Positions 48,687 through 58,000 of a DNA stretch of 64,000 nt are shown here, piece by piece; the first letter of the stretch is position 1; each line of letters starts with the position of its first letter. The notes under the pieces are model-generated. The model did no database searches. It saw only the letters and a list, made by a program, of their open reading frames with translations, and was not told where the DNA came from. The translations under genes were made by a program, and so were the position numbers. The DNA is from Rhodopseudomonas faecalis (GTDB lineage: Bacteria; Pseudomonadota; Alphaproteobacteria; Rhizobiales; Xanthobacteraceae), in the NCBI RefSeq assembly GCF_003217325.1, contig NZ_QJTI01000001.1, forward strand, positions 158,454-222,453, written 5' to 3'.

Positions 48687-48851
48687 CTAACTCCCGCCAT
48701 TCTCATTGTTATTGAGGCGGGCGACGCAATTGTTGTGCGCCAGGGTTCCTCCCGAGACTTGGACCACCAGACCGCCGGTTGGTTCCTGCGGCCTGAGACC
48801 TAAGTGGTAACCGATCCAATCGGCATTGTCATCATCGGCAGCAAGCTTCGT
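48687..48851 (-). other. Short open frame upstream of a terminator, possible gene remnant
   Basis: The frame of 54 codons reads LAADDDNADWIGYHLGLRPQ and later GGLVVQVSGGTLAHNNCVAR, ending LNNNENGGS and stop. The composition looks protein-like and the terminator at 48641-48668 lies directly downstream, but no ATG, GTG or TTG opens the frame, and the bases upstream are a stop codon. It is either the end of a truncated gene or a small gene with an unseen start; I recognise no family. Confidence 0.3.
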
Positions 48852-48965
48852 TTAAGATTCACCGCTCTGACGCAATGATCGTTTGTTTGCGCTCAGAGGT
48901 TGTGAGTGCGGTCCTCGATTGCATCGAAGCGAAAGCACATGGTATCCGTTTGCAAACGGAGGGCT

Positions 48966-49376
48966 GTGACCCCGATGCGCCGTTGGTTGCGACCGATCCT
49001 GCCTGTTGCGGCGATCGCCCTGTGGCTGCAGCTGCTGGCGCCGGTGATGGCGTGCCAGGCGGTGGCGAACGCCGCCGCTGATCCAATCAGCTTCGCAGAG
49101 CTATGCGGCGCGCAGCATTTTAGCCGGCTCGCGCCATTTGATCGCGATACTGGTCCGCCGTCATCTAATCCTGCTTCTTCCAGCGACCATGCCTGCTGCG
49201 CGTTCTGCGCCGCCAGCCATAGCGGCGCGCTGCCGGTTGATCCCGCGCGCGAGGGCGCGGCGGTGCTGTGGTTGGGCGGTGAGCAACAACAGTGGTTGTC
49301 TTCGCCGCCGCGATGGTCGCGCGGTGAGCAAGGGTCCGCGAACCGGGCGAGGGCGCCGCCGCACGCGCTGGCCTGA
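48966..49376 (+). CDS. DUF2946-like protein, probably copper-related
   Basis: The 136-aa product has an N-terminal signal/anchor (MRRWLRPILPVAAIALWLQL, cleavage near VMA-CQA) and the Cys pattern SDHACCAFCAASH (about residues 73-85), the usual core of DUF2946. GTG at 48966 is chosen because GGAGGG lies just upstream; in-frame ATGs at 48906, 48939 and 48975 are alternatives. The family is often found beside copper genes, and here the next gene is a PCuAC copper chaperone 135 bp downstream. Confidence 0.7.
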   Translation: MTPMRRWLRPILPVAAIALWLQLLAPVMACQAVANAAADPISFAELCGAQHFSRLAPFDRDTGPPSSNPASSSDHACCAFCAASHSGALPVDPAREGAAVLWLGGEQQQWLSSPPRWSRGEQGSANRARAPPHALA

Positions 49377-49511
49377 GCGGCGTCGCAGCAGGCTTGCGGC
49401 GGCGCTCGCCATCGCCGGGGCGTGGATCGGCTTTCACCAATCCACATCGCCTACCGGCGCTTCGTCACCCGCTTTCCGCGCGCAATTGCGCATCCGTTTT
49501 GGGAGATCATC

Positions 49512-50036
49512 ATGTCGACCCTGTTCCGCTCCATCGCCGGCGCCGTGCTGCTGCTGGCCTCGAGTTACGCCGCTGGCGCTGCCGAAATCAAAGCCGGCGA
49601 TCTTGTCATCACCGAACCCTGGAGCCGCGCCACCCCGGCCGGCGCCAAGGTCGCCGGAGGTTTTCTGACCATCGAGAACAAGGGCACCGCGCCCGACCGG
49701 CTGCTCAGCGGCTCGGCGGCGGTCGCCGGTAAGTTCGAGGTGCACGAGATGCGCATGGAGGAGGGCGTGATGAAAATGCGCCCGCTCGACAACGGCCTCG
49801 AGATCGCGCCCGGCAAGACCGTCAAGCTGGTGCCTGGCGGCTATCATCTGATGCTGATGGATCTGCACCAGCCGCTCAAGGAAGGCGAGAGCGTGCCGGT
49901 GACGCTGCAATTCGAGAAGGCCGGCACCGTGCAATTGACGCTCGATGTGCAGGCGGTCGGCGCCAAGGCGCCGGCGGGGGCGGCGGCCGATCACGGCGGC
50001 CATCAGATGGCCCCGGGCCATTCGATGGCGAAATAG
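49512..50036 (+). CDS. PCuAC-type periplasmic copper chaperone
   Basis: The 174-aa precursor has a signal peptide ([20 protein letters not shown], cleavage near GAA-EIK). The copper-binding motif H(M)x10Mx21HxM is visible as FEVHEMRMEEGVMKMR and, after the spacer, GGYHLMLMDLHQPL. The end is His/Met-rich (DHGGHQMAPGHSMAK), a second Cu(I) site as in extended PCuAC proteins. The family delivers copper to the CuA/CuB sites of cytochrome oxidase. Start ATG at 49512. Confidence 0.9.
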   Translation: MSTLFRSIAGAVLLLASSYAAGAAEIKAGDLVITEPWSRATPAGAKVAGGFLTIENKGTAPDRLLSGSAAVAGKFEVHEMRMEEGVMKMRPLDNGLEIAPGKTVKLVPGGYHLMLMDLHQPLKEGESVPVTLQFEKAGTVQLTLDVQAVGAKAPAGAAADHGGHQMAPGHSMAK

Positions 50037-50199
50037 CCGTAAACCCAGCCCGATCGGGCGGCGTGCCGCGGGGCATGCCGCCCGGCATGGCAGATGCGAA
50101 CCCAGTGCCGAAGCGCCGCTGCGGCCGCCCTTGTGTTTTGCCGCTCAATCCGGTTTGACTGCCGCCTGACCTCAATTCCACCGATTCTCGAGTAACCCC

Positions 50200-51519
50200 A
50201 TGCGATTGTCGCGCTATTTCCTGCCGATCCTCAAGGAAACCCCCAAGGAGGCCGAGATCGTCTCGCACCGCCTGATGCTGCGCGCCGGCATGCTGCGGCA
50301 GGAGGCGTCCGGCATTTATGCCTGGCTGCCGCTCGGGCATCGGGTGCTGAAGAAGATCGAGCAGATCGTGCGCGAGGAGCAGAACCGCGCCGGCGCGATC
50401 GAACTGTTGATGCCGACGCTGCAGCTCGCCGATCTGTGGCGCGAGAGCGGCCGCTATGACGCCTATGGTCCGGAAATGCTGCGCATCACCGACCGCCACA
50501 AGCGCGAACTGCTGTACGGGCCGACCAACGAGGAAATGATCACCGAGATCTTCCGCGCCTATGTGAAGTCCTACAAGAACCTGCCGCTCAACCTGTACCA
50601 CATCCAGTGGAAGTTCCGCGACGAGCAGCGTCCGCGCTTTGGCGTGATGCGCGGCCGCGAATTCCTGATGAAGGACGCTTACTCGTTCGATCTCGACGAG
50701 GCCGGCGCGCGCCGCGCCTATAACAAGATGTTCGTCGCCTATCTTCGGACCTTTGCCCGCATGGGGCTGAAGGCGATCCCGATGCGCGCCGAGACCGGCC
50801 CGATCGGCGGCGACCTCAGCCATGAATTCATCGTGCTGGCCGACACCGGCGAATCCGGCGTGTTCTGCGATCGCGATGTGCTCGATCTGCCGGTGCCGGG
50901 CGAGGACGTCGATTATGACGGCGACCTGACCCCGATCATCAAGCAGTGGACCTCGGTCTATGCCGCCACCGAAGACGTCCATGACGCCGAGCGTTTTGAG
51001 CGCGAGGTGCCGCAGGAGCGGCGCTTGAACACCCGCGGCATCGAGGTCGGCCAGATCTTCTATTTCGGCACCAAATATTCCGAGCCTATGAAGGCGCTGG
51101 TCGCCGGCCCGGACGGCGCCGAGGTGCCGATCCATGGCGGCTCCTATGGCGTTGGCGTGTCGCGGCTCTTGGGCGCAATCATCGAGGCCTGCCACGACGA
51201 GAACGGCATCAAGTGGCCGGAGGCGGTGGCGCCGTTCCGCGTGGCGATCCTCAACCTCAAGCAAGGCGATGCTGCCACCGATGGCGCCTGCGAGCAGCTC
51301 TATCGCGAGCTGTCGGCCAAGGGCGTCGATGTGCTTTACGACGACACCGATCAGCGCGCGGGCGCGAAATTCGCCACCGCCGATCTGATCGGCATTCCGT
51401 GGCAGGTGCTGGTCGGGCCGAAGGGGCTGGCCGAGGGCACCGTCGAATTGAAGCGTCGCGCCGATGGCACGCGCTGCAATGTTGCGCTCGCCGAAGCCGT
51501 CGCACGTCTGACGCAGTGA
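50200..51519 (+). CDS. proS: Prolyl-tRNA synthetase (short, editing-domain-less form)
   Basis: Charges tRNA-Pro. The 439-aa chain begins [20 protein letters not shown], with class II motif 2 region [20 protein letters not shown] and motif 3 region [20 protein letters not shown], then the anticodon-binding domain. At this length it lacks the INS editing insertion found in E. coli ProS, as usual in Alphaproteobacteria. It lies upstream of lolC-lolD. Confidence 0.95.
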   Translation: MRLSRYFLPILKETPKEAEIVSHRLMLRAGMLRQEASGIYAWLPLGHRVLKKIEQIVREEQNRAGAIELLMPTLQLADLWRESGRYDAYGPEMLRITDRHKRELLYGPTNEEMITEIFRAYVKSYKNLPLNLYHIQWKFRDEQRPRFGVMRGREFLMKDAYSFDLDEAGARRAYNKMFVAYLRTFARMGLKAIPMRAETGPIGGDLSHEFIVLADTGESGVFCDRDVLDLPVPGEDVDYDGDLTPIIKQWTSVYAATEDVHDAERFEREVPQERRLNTRGIEVGQIFYFGTKYSEPMKALVAGPDGAEVPIHGGSYGVGVSRLLGAIIEACHDENGIKWPEAVAPFRVAILNLKQGDAATDGACEQLYRELSAKGVDVLYDDTDQRAGAKFATADLIGIPWQVLVGPKGLAEGTVELKRRADGTRCNVALAEAVARLTQ

Positions 51520-51607
51520 ACACTTATCCACCGCGGGCGGGCGGTGGCGGGAACGGCGCGGCCAGAATAAGCCCGAATCGTGTGAGATTCGGGCTATGGA
51601 TGAAGCC

Positions 51608-52876
51608 ATGAGCGACCCAGTTCGTACCCCTCCCTTTGCGCCATTCGAATGGCTGTTGTCCGGCCGCTATCTGCGGGCGCGGCGCAAGGAGGGATTCATC
51701 TCGGTGATTGCCGGGTTTTCGTTCGTCGGCATCATGCTCGGCGTCGCGACCCTGATCATCGTGATGGCGGTGATGAACGGCTTCCGTAAGGAGCTGCTCG
51801 ACAAGATCCTCGGCCTCAACGGCCATCTGCTGGTGCAGCCGCTGGAAAGCCCGCTCACCGACTGGAAGGACGTCGCCGACCGCATCAACGGCGTCACCGG
51901 CATCCGGCTGGCGGCGCCGGTGGTCGATGGTCAGGCGCTGGCGTCCTCGCCATTCAACGCCTCGGGCGTGTTCGTGCGCGGCATCCGCGCCGACGACCTC
52001 AATAATCTGACCTCGATCGCCAAAAATATCCGGCAAGGCACGCTGGAGGGCTTTGATCAGGGGCAGGGCGTCGCGATCGGCCGCCGGCTCGCCGATCAAT
52101 TGTCGCTGCATGCCGGCGACAGCGTCACGCTGGTGGCGCCGCGCGGCGCGGTGACGCCGATGGGCACCACCCCGCGCATCAAGCCGTACAAGGTCGCGGC
52201 GGTGTTCGAGATCGGCATGTCGGAATACGACTCGACCTTCGTGTTCATGCCGCTCGCCGAAGCGCAGGCCTATTTTAACCGCTCGTCCGACGTCACCGCG
52301 ATCGAGGTCTACACCTCCAATCCGGACCGGATCGACATGTTCCGCAAGGCGGTGACCGAGTCGGCCGGCCGCCCGGTGTTTCTGGTCGATTGGCGGCAGC
52401 GCAATTCCACGTTCTTCAATGCGCTCCAGGTCGAGCGCAACGTGATGTTCCTGATCCTGACGTTGATCGTGCTGGTGGCGGCGCTCAACATCGTGTCCGG
52501 TCTGATCATGCTGGTGAAGGACAAGGGCTCCGACATCGCCATTCTGCGCACCATGGGCGCCTCGCAAGGGGCGATCATGCGGGTGTTCCTGATCACGGGC
52601 GCCGCGATCGGTGTGGTCGGCACGCTGACCGGCTTCATCGTCGGGCTGGTGGTCTGCCTGAATATCGAGTCGATCCGGCAGTTCGTGTCCTGGCTGACCA
52701 ATACCGAACTGTTTTCGCCCGAACTGTATTTCCTCTCGAAGCTGCCTGCCGAGATCGACGTCGGCGAGACCAGCGCGGTGGTGATCATGGCGTTGACGTT
52801 GTCGTTCCTGGCGACCCTGTATCCATCCTGGCGCGCGGCGCGGCTCGATCCGGTCGAAGCGCTGCGTTACGAATGA
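51608..52876 (+). CDS. lolC: Lipoprotein-releasing ABC transporter permease
   Basis: Membrane part of the LolCDE-type complex, which extracts lipoproteins from the inner membrane. The 422-aa product has TM1 near residues 30-55 ([20 protein letters not shown]), a large periplasmic MacB-like domain, then three TM helices at about 275-295, 320-345 and 385-410. The FtsX signature is clear and the end reads [18 protein letters not shown]. The ATG at 51608 or 51596 could be used. Alphaproteobacteria commonly have one LolF-like permease, so the symbol could also be lolE/lolF. The stop overlaps lolD. Confidence 0.9.
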   Translation: MSDPVRTPPFAPFEWLLSGRYLRARRKEGFISVIAGFSFVGIMLGVATLIIVMAVMNGFRKELLDKILGLNGHLLVQPLESPLTDWKDVADRINGVTGIRLAAPVVDGQALASSPFNASGVFVRGIRADDLNNLTSIAKNIRQGTLEGFDQGQGVAIGRRLADQLSLHAGDSVTLVAPRGAVTPMGTTPRIKPYKVAAVFEIGMSEYDSTFVFMPLAEAQAYFNRSSDVTAIEVYTSNPDRIDMFRKAVTESAGRPVFLVDWRQRNSTFFNALQVERNVMFLILTLIVLVAALNIVSGLIMLVKDKGSDIAILRTMGASQGAIMRVFLITGAAIGVVGTLTGFIVGLVVCLNIESIRQFVSWLTNTELFSPELYFLSKLPAEIDVGETSAVVIMALTLSFLATLYPSWRAARLDPVEALRYE

Positions 52877-53583
52877 GCGTGCCGATGGAGGAAGTTGCCG
52901 AAGAGGTGCCGGTCGTTTATCTGCACGACATCAAGCGGCAATACGTGCAGGGCGAGTCGGTGCTGACCATTTTGGGCGGCGCCAAGCTGGCGCTGTGGGC
53001 CGGGCAGTCGGTGGCGCTGGTGGCGCCGTCGGGCTCGGGCAAATCGACGCTGCTGCATATCGCCGGGCTGCTCGAACATCCCGACGAGGGCGAGGTCTAT
53101 ATCGGCGGCACCGCCACCTCCGGGCTGAGCGATGCTGAACGCACCCAGATCCGCCGCACCGACATCGGCTTTGTCTATCAGTCGCACCGGCTGCTGCCGG
53201 AATTCTCGGCGCTGGAAAACGTGATGCTGCCGCAGATGATCCGCGGCCTGAAACGGTCCGAGACCGTGTCGCGCTCCAAGGAAATTCTTGGTTATCTCGG
53301 GCTTGGCGATCGCATCACCCATCGTCCGGCCGAGCTGTCGGGCGGCGAACAGCAGCGCGTCGCGATCGCCCGCGCGGTCGCCAATGCGCCGCGGGTGCTG
53401 CTGGCCGACGAGCCGACCGGCAATCTCGATCCGCACACCGCCGACCATGTGTTCCAGGCGTTGATGCAATTGGTGCGCGCCACCCAGGTGGCGATGCTGA
53501 TCGCGACCCACAATATGGAGCTCGCGCATCGCATGGATCGACGGGTGTCGATCCAGGACGGTCAGGTCATCGAACTCGATTGA
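52873..53583 (+). CDS. lolD: Lipoprotein-releasing ABC transporter ATPase LolD
   Basis: ATPase partner of the permease immediately upstream. The 236-aa protein shows Walker [21 protein letters not shown], signature [20 protein letters not shown] and Walker [18 protein letters not shown]. The ATG at 52873 overlaps the lolC stop (ATGA), so translation is coupled. Confidence 0.95.
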   Translation: MSVPMEEVAEEVPVVYLHDIKRQYVQGESVLTILGGAKLALWAGQSVALVAPSGSGKSTLLHIAGLLEHPDEGEVYIGGTATSGLSDAERTQIRRTDIGFVYQSHRLLPEFSALENVMLPQMIRGLKRSETVSRSKEILGYLGLGDRITHRPAELSGGEQQRVAIARAVANAPRVLLADEPTGNLDPHTADHVFQALMQLVRATQVAMLIATHNMELAHRMDRRVSIQDGQVIELD

Positions 53584-53644
53584 GCGCGCCCACCGCGCGG
53601 GCCAGTCTCGCGCGGGCAGGGCGTCTAGCTAGCTGCGCTGGCGG

Positions 53645-53890
53645 CTAGCGCTGCTGATGGCGTCTGGCGCGCGGCTGTTGCGGCGGCGTGTAGAACGGAT
53701 TGACCATGCAGGCCGCGGCGCGGCCGGTGGCCGACGGCCGGCATTGCTCCATCGAAATGTAGCTGCAATCGTCATAGGTGATCGGGCCATAGACGTGCAG
53801 ACAATAGGGCGCCGAGCTTTGCGCCGACGCCTCGGCCGCGACCAGCAGCGCGGCCGAACAACTGATCAGGGCTAGTCCAACGCGGCGCAT
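53645..53890 (-). CDS. DUF3551 family secreted protein, copy 1
   Basis: The 81-aa precursor has a signal peptide (MRRVGLALISCSAALLVAAE, cleavage near ASA-QSS) and the DUF3551 cysteine pattern: APYCLHVYG, YDDCSYISMEQCRPSATGRA, ACMVNPFYTPP. The ATG at 53890 follows GGAGG. Mature proteins of this family are small, periplasmic and of unknown function; they are abundant in Bradyrhizobiaceae. A paralogue lies at 54079-54348. Confidence 0.85.
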   Translation of the reverse strand: MRRVGLALISCSAALLVAAEASAQSSAPYCLHVYGPITYDDCSYISMEQCRPSATGRAAACMVNPFYTPPQQPRARRHQQR

Positions 53891-54078
53891 CACGGCCTCC
53901 TGCATCAGAACCTCCTGTTGGCGCGTGGCGAAGGTGCGCGCGCCCGGCGGCAGGGCCGGTGTTACAGCTTCGGTTCTGACGTCATCAGAACGAAGCCGTA
54001 ACTTTATGCTCTGATGCGTTTTCGTGACGCGAACCGGGATCCACTTCGCTCGACAACGCCATCGGCCGGCCGTGCGGC

Positions 54079-54348
54079 TCAGTCGCGGGTGCGGCGCACC
54101 TTCTTTTTGTAGGTGCGGCGCTGAGGCGGTTCTTCATATTTGTAGAACGGGTTGACGTCGCAATAGGCGTAGCGCCCCGAGGCGCTGGCCTGGCACTGGG
54201 CATAGCTGGTGTAGCTGCAGTCACCGAGCGGGGCCAAATATTCCCGGGCTTTTAGGCAAAACGGGTAGTCCCGGGCCTGCGCCGGGCTCGCGGCATCAAC
54301 AGCCGCAACCGCGCTCAGCGCCAGCAATGACAGAAACGCACGCCGCAT
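54079..54348 (-). CDS. DUF3551 family secreted protein, copy 2
   Basis: The 89-aa precursor has a signal peptide (MRRAFLSLLALSAVAAVDAA, cleavage near AQA-RDY) and the same layout as the neighbouring paralogue: DYPFCLKAREYL, GDCSYTSYAQCQASASGRYA, YCDVNPFYKYE. Its C-terminus is strongly basic (RTYKKKVRRTRD), unlike copy 1. The two copies are separated by about 190 bp, which argues for an old duplication. Confidence 0.85.
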   Translation of the reverse strand: MRRAFLSLLALSAVAAVDAASPAQARDYPFCLKAREYLAPLGDCSYTSYAQCQASASGRYAYCDVNPFYKYEEPPQRRTYKKKVRRTRD

Positions 54349-54529
54349 CTGGTCCTCCATTCGGCCACCGCCGACTCCATGTTCCGCAAAGACCAAGCCG
54401 CGATTGCCGTGCCGCGTCAACTCGGTTGCATGCACGAGGTTCGCTGGTGTGGCCCCCAGCGCACAGCGTGTCATTCACCATGTCGGATGCCAACCGGGGC
54501 GACGCTAGTGATGCTGTGAGAAAGGGCGC

Positions 54530-54572
54530 TTGACTTCTAGAACAAATGTGGAACACTGTTCATGTTACGTTC
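54530..54572 (+). promoter_or_regulatory. Double LexA (SOS) operator and promoter
   Basis: Two alphaproteobacterial LexA boxes are exact: GAACAAATGTGGAAC (54540-54554, GAAC-N7-GAAC) and GTTCATGTTACGTTC (54558-54572, GTTC-N7-GTTC), 3 bases apart, giving a symmetric array. TTGACT at 54530-54535 is a likely -35 element, so LexA would cover the spacer and the -10 region. The next gene begins 18 bp later with GGGAGGAAGCC before its ATG. Confidence 0.8.
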
Positions 54573-54590
54573 TCTTGGCGGGAGGAAGCC

Positions 54591-54689
54591 ATGCTGAAGA
54601 CGTTCATTGAAGAAGCCGCGGCCCTGACCTCGATCGTGTTGTTCGTCGGCATGATTGCCGTCTGGGCCCAAGTCATTCCCCAGCTCTAA
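54591..54689 (+). CDS. 32-aa SOS-controlled single-TM peptide, SidA-like
   Basis: The ORF begins MLKTFIEEAAALTSIVLFVG and ends MIAVWAQVIPQL. Residues 1-9 are a short amphipathic, acidic start; about 11-29 form one hydrophobic helix. It has a strong ribosome-binding site (GGGAGGAAG) and lies directly behind two LexA boxes. In Caulobacter the SOS response induces SidA, a membrane peptide of about 29 residues that blocks division; this peptide has the same size, topology and control. Homology has not been tested. It is distinct from dnaE, whose start is 335 bp downstream. Confidence 0.75.
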   Translation: MLKTFIEEAAALTSIVLFVGMIAVWAQVIPQL

Positions 54690-55024
54690 TTCAAATTCCT
54701 GCAGCTTGAAGGTCCCGAGTCGGGTCGCATAGCTCTGCCCTGTGAACGGGTGCAGCGCTGTGGTACGGGGCCAGTTCTGGGCATTCGCGCTTGGCCCCCG
54801 ACGCTGCTGGCCCGTTTTGAGCGGGCTGGCAGCGGCTGGGGAAAAGCCAGGCAGCGGCCGCGCCAGGCGGCCTGGCCGGGGCGACGGCCGTGGACTTGGG
54901 CGGGACGGCGACGCACCATCCAGGTCCCGAGTCGGGGCGCCCCCCGCCGTTGCGTGGCTCCCCGCGGGGCGCGCTGGTGCCCCGATCGCGTTTTGGTTCC
55001 CGCTTGTCGGATTGTTGCTGCGTC
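54690..55024. other. Intergenic region upstream of dnaE
   Basis: 335 bp without a supported gene. Open frames here belong to the in-frame upstream extension of dnaE and have no family support. The dnaE promoter could lie here, or transcription could continue from the LexA-controlled unit. Confidence 0.5.
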
Positions 55025-58000
55025 ATGTCCTCTGCCGGTTTCATTCACCTGCATGTCCATTCGGCTTTTTCGCTGCTGAAAGGCTCGATCAAGGTCCAGA
55101 AGCTGGCCGAGCTCGCCAAGGCGGATCACCAGCCGGCGCTGGCGCTGACCGACACCGACAACATGTTCGGCGCTTTGGAGTTTTCCGAGAAGCTCGCGGG
55201 CTATGGCATTCAGCCGATCATCGGCTGCGAGCTCGCGATCGATTTCGGCGACATCGATCCCAACGCCCGCACCCCGCTGGCGTCGGCGCCGTCGCGGATC
55301 GTGCTGCTGGCGGCGCGCGAAGCCGGCTATCTCAGCCTGATGAAGCTCAATTCGCGGGCGTTTTTGGAAACGCCGGTCAATCAGGCGCCGCACATCAAGG
55401 TCGACTGGCTCAAGGGCGAGACCGAGGGCGTGATCGCGCTCACCGGCGGTCCGGACGGCTCGATCGCACAGGCGCTGGCGTTCGACCATGCCGATCTCGC
55501 CGCGCAGCGCTGCGACCGGCTGGCGGAGCTGTTTGGCGACCGGCTCTATATCGAGCTGCAGCGTCATGGCGTCGATGCCGAACGGCGCGTCGAGCCGGGC
55601 CTGATCGATCTGGCCTATGCCAAAGGGCTGCCGCTGGTCGCGACCAACGAGCCGTATTTCGCCAGCACCGATGATTACGAAGCCCATGACGCGCTGCTGT
55701 GCATCGCCGGCGGCAAGCTGATCGCCGAAACCGACCGGCTGCAGCTCACGCCTGATCACCGTTTCAAAACCCGCGCTGAAATGGCGGTGCTGTTCGCCGA
55801 TCTGCCCGAAGCGCTGGCGTCCACCGTCGAGATCGCCGAGCGCTGTGCCTATCGGCCGCGCACCCGCAAGCCGATTCTGCCGCTGTTTACCGTCGGCGCC
55901 GGCGATCATGCCGCCGACGCCGCCAGCGCCGAGGCCGAGGAACTGCGCGGCCAGGCCGAGCGCGGCCTTGTCAAGCGGCTGGAGGTGCATGGCCTCGCGC
56001 AGGGCGCCAGCGAAGAGGACTATCGCGCGCGACTGGCATTCGAGCTCGACGTCATCAGCCGCATGAAATACGCCGGCTACTTCCTGATCGTGTCGGACTT
56101 CATCAAATGGGCCAAGCAGCACGGCATTCCGGTCGGGCCGGGCCGTGGTTCGGGCGCCGGCTCGCTGGTCGCTTACGCGCTGACCATTACCGACCTTGAT
56201 CCGATCCGCTTTGGCCTGCTGTTCGAGCGCTTCCTCAATCCGGAACGCGTCTCGATGCCGGACTTCGATATCGACTTCTGCCAGGATCGCCGCGGCGAAG
56301 TGATCGAATATGTGCAGCAGCGTTACGGCCGCGATCAGGTCGCGCAGATCATCACCTTTGGAACGCTGCAGGCGCGCGGCGTGCTGCGCGACGTCGGCCG
56401 CGTGCTGCAAATGCCCTATGGCCAGGTCGATAAGCTCACCAAGCTGGTGCCGCAAAACCCGGCCGCGCCGGTGACGCTCAAGCAGGCGATCGAGGGCGAA
56501 CCGAAGCTGCAGGCGTTCCGCGACGAAGACCCGGTGGTGGCGCGTGCTTTCGACATCGCGCAGCGGCTCGAAGGCCTCAATCGCCACGCCTCGACCCACG
56601 CCGCCGGCATCGTGATCGGCGACCGGCCGCTCTCGGAATTGGTGCCGCTCTATCGCGATCCGAAATCGGACATGCCGGTCACCCAGTTCAACATGAAATG
56701 GGTGGAGCCGGCCGGGCTGGTGAAGTTCGACTTCCTCGGCCTGAAGACGCTCACCGTGCTCGACGTTGCGGTCAAACTGCTCAAGCAGCGCAACATCCAT
56801 GTCGAACTGCCAAAAGTGCCGCTCGACGATCCCGATACTTTTGCGATGCTGACGCGCGGCGATGTGGTCGGCGTGTTCCAGCTGGAAAGTCAGGGCATGC
56901 GGCGCGCGCTGATCGATATGCGCCCCGACCGTTTTGAAGACATCATCGCGCTGGTGGCGCTGTATCGCCCGGGCCCGATGGCGAACATTCCGACCTATTG
57001 CGCCCGCAAACATGGCGAGGAGGAGCCGGAATATCTGCATCCGATCCTGGAGCCGATCCTGAAGGAGACGTTCGGCGTCATCATCTATCAGGAGCAGGTG
57101 ATGCAGATCGCGCAGGTGATGGCCGGCTACTCGCTCGGCGACGCCGACCTGTTGCGCCGCGCCATGGGTAAGAAAATCCGCGCCGAGATGGATAAGCAGC
57201 GCGCGATCTTTGTCGCAGGCGCGGTCAAGAACGGCGTCGCCAAGGATGCCGCCGACACCATTTTCGACTTGCTCGCCAAATTCGCCGACTACGGCTTCAA
57301 CAAGAGCCACGCCGCGGCCTATGCGCTGGTGTCGTATCACACCGCCTATATGAAGGCACATTATCCGGTGGAGTTCTTGGCGGCGTCGATGACGCTGGAA
57401 ATCCACAACACCGACAAGCTGTCGGAATTCCGTTCCGAGGCGCAGCGGCTGGGGATCAAGGTCGAACCGCCGTCGATCAACCGTTCCGGCCCGACCTTCG
57501 AGGTTGCCGACAACACCATCTTCTACGCGCTCGCCGGTTTGAAGGGCGTCGGCCACCACGCGGTCGAGCAGATCGTGGAGGGGCGGCAGGGCGGCAAGTT
57601 CAGCTCGCTCGCCGACTTCGCCGCCAAGGTCAATCCGCGCGCCATCAACAAGCGCCTGGTCGAATGTCTGGCGGCGGCCGGCGCCTTTGACGAGATCAAT
57701 CGCAACCGTGCCGCGGTGTTCGCCGGCGCCGAGGCGATCATCGCCGCCTGCCAGCGCCATAACGAGGCCAAGGAGCTCGGGCAGAGCGACATGTTCGGCG
57801 GTATGTCGGACGCGCCGAGCATCATGCTGCCGCAGGTCGAGCCGTGGTTGCCGGCCGAGCGGCTGCGCCGCGAATATGATGCGATCGGCTTCTTTCTGTC
57901 CGGCCATCCGCTCGACGATTATGCCACCGCGCTAAAACGGCTGCGGGTGCAGAGCTGGGCGGATTTCTGCAAGGCGGTGAAAGCCGGCGCCACCGCCGGC

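Larger units (their letters stand above)
48455..48965. other. Intergenic region DUF1467-DUF2946
   Basis: 510 bp with a dispersed repeat (48496-48592), a minus-strand terminator (48641-48668) and a short minus-strand open frame (48687-48851). The last 60 bp must hold the promoter of the copper-related pair. Confidence 0.6.

Noticed and set aside
54686-57907. Very long minus-strand open frame opposite dnaE
   Set aside because: High G+C DNA opens antisense frames. The plus strand encodes a full DnaE; the antisense translation is His/Arg/Leu-rich without domains.
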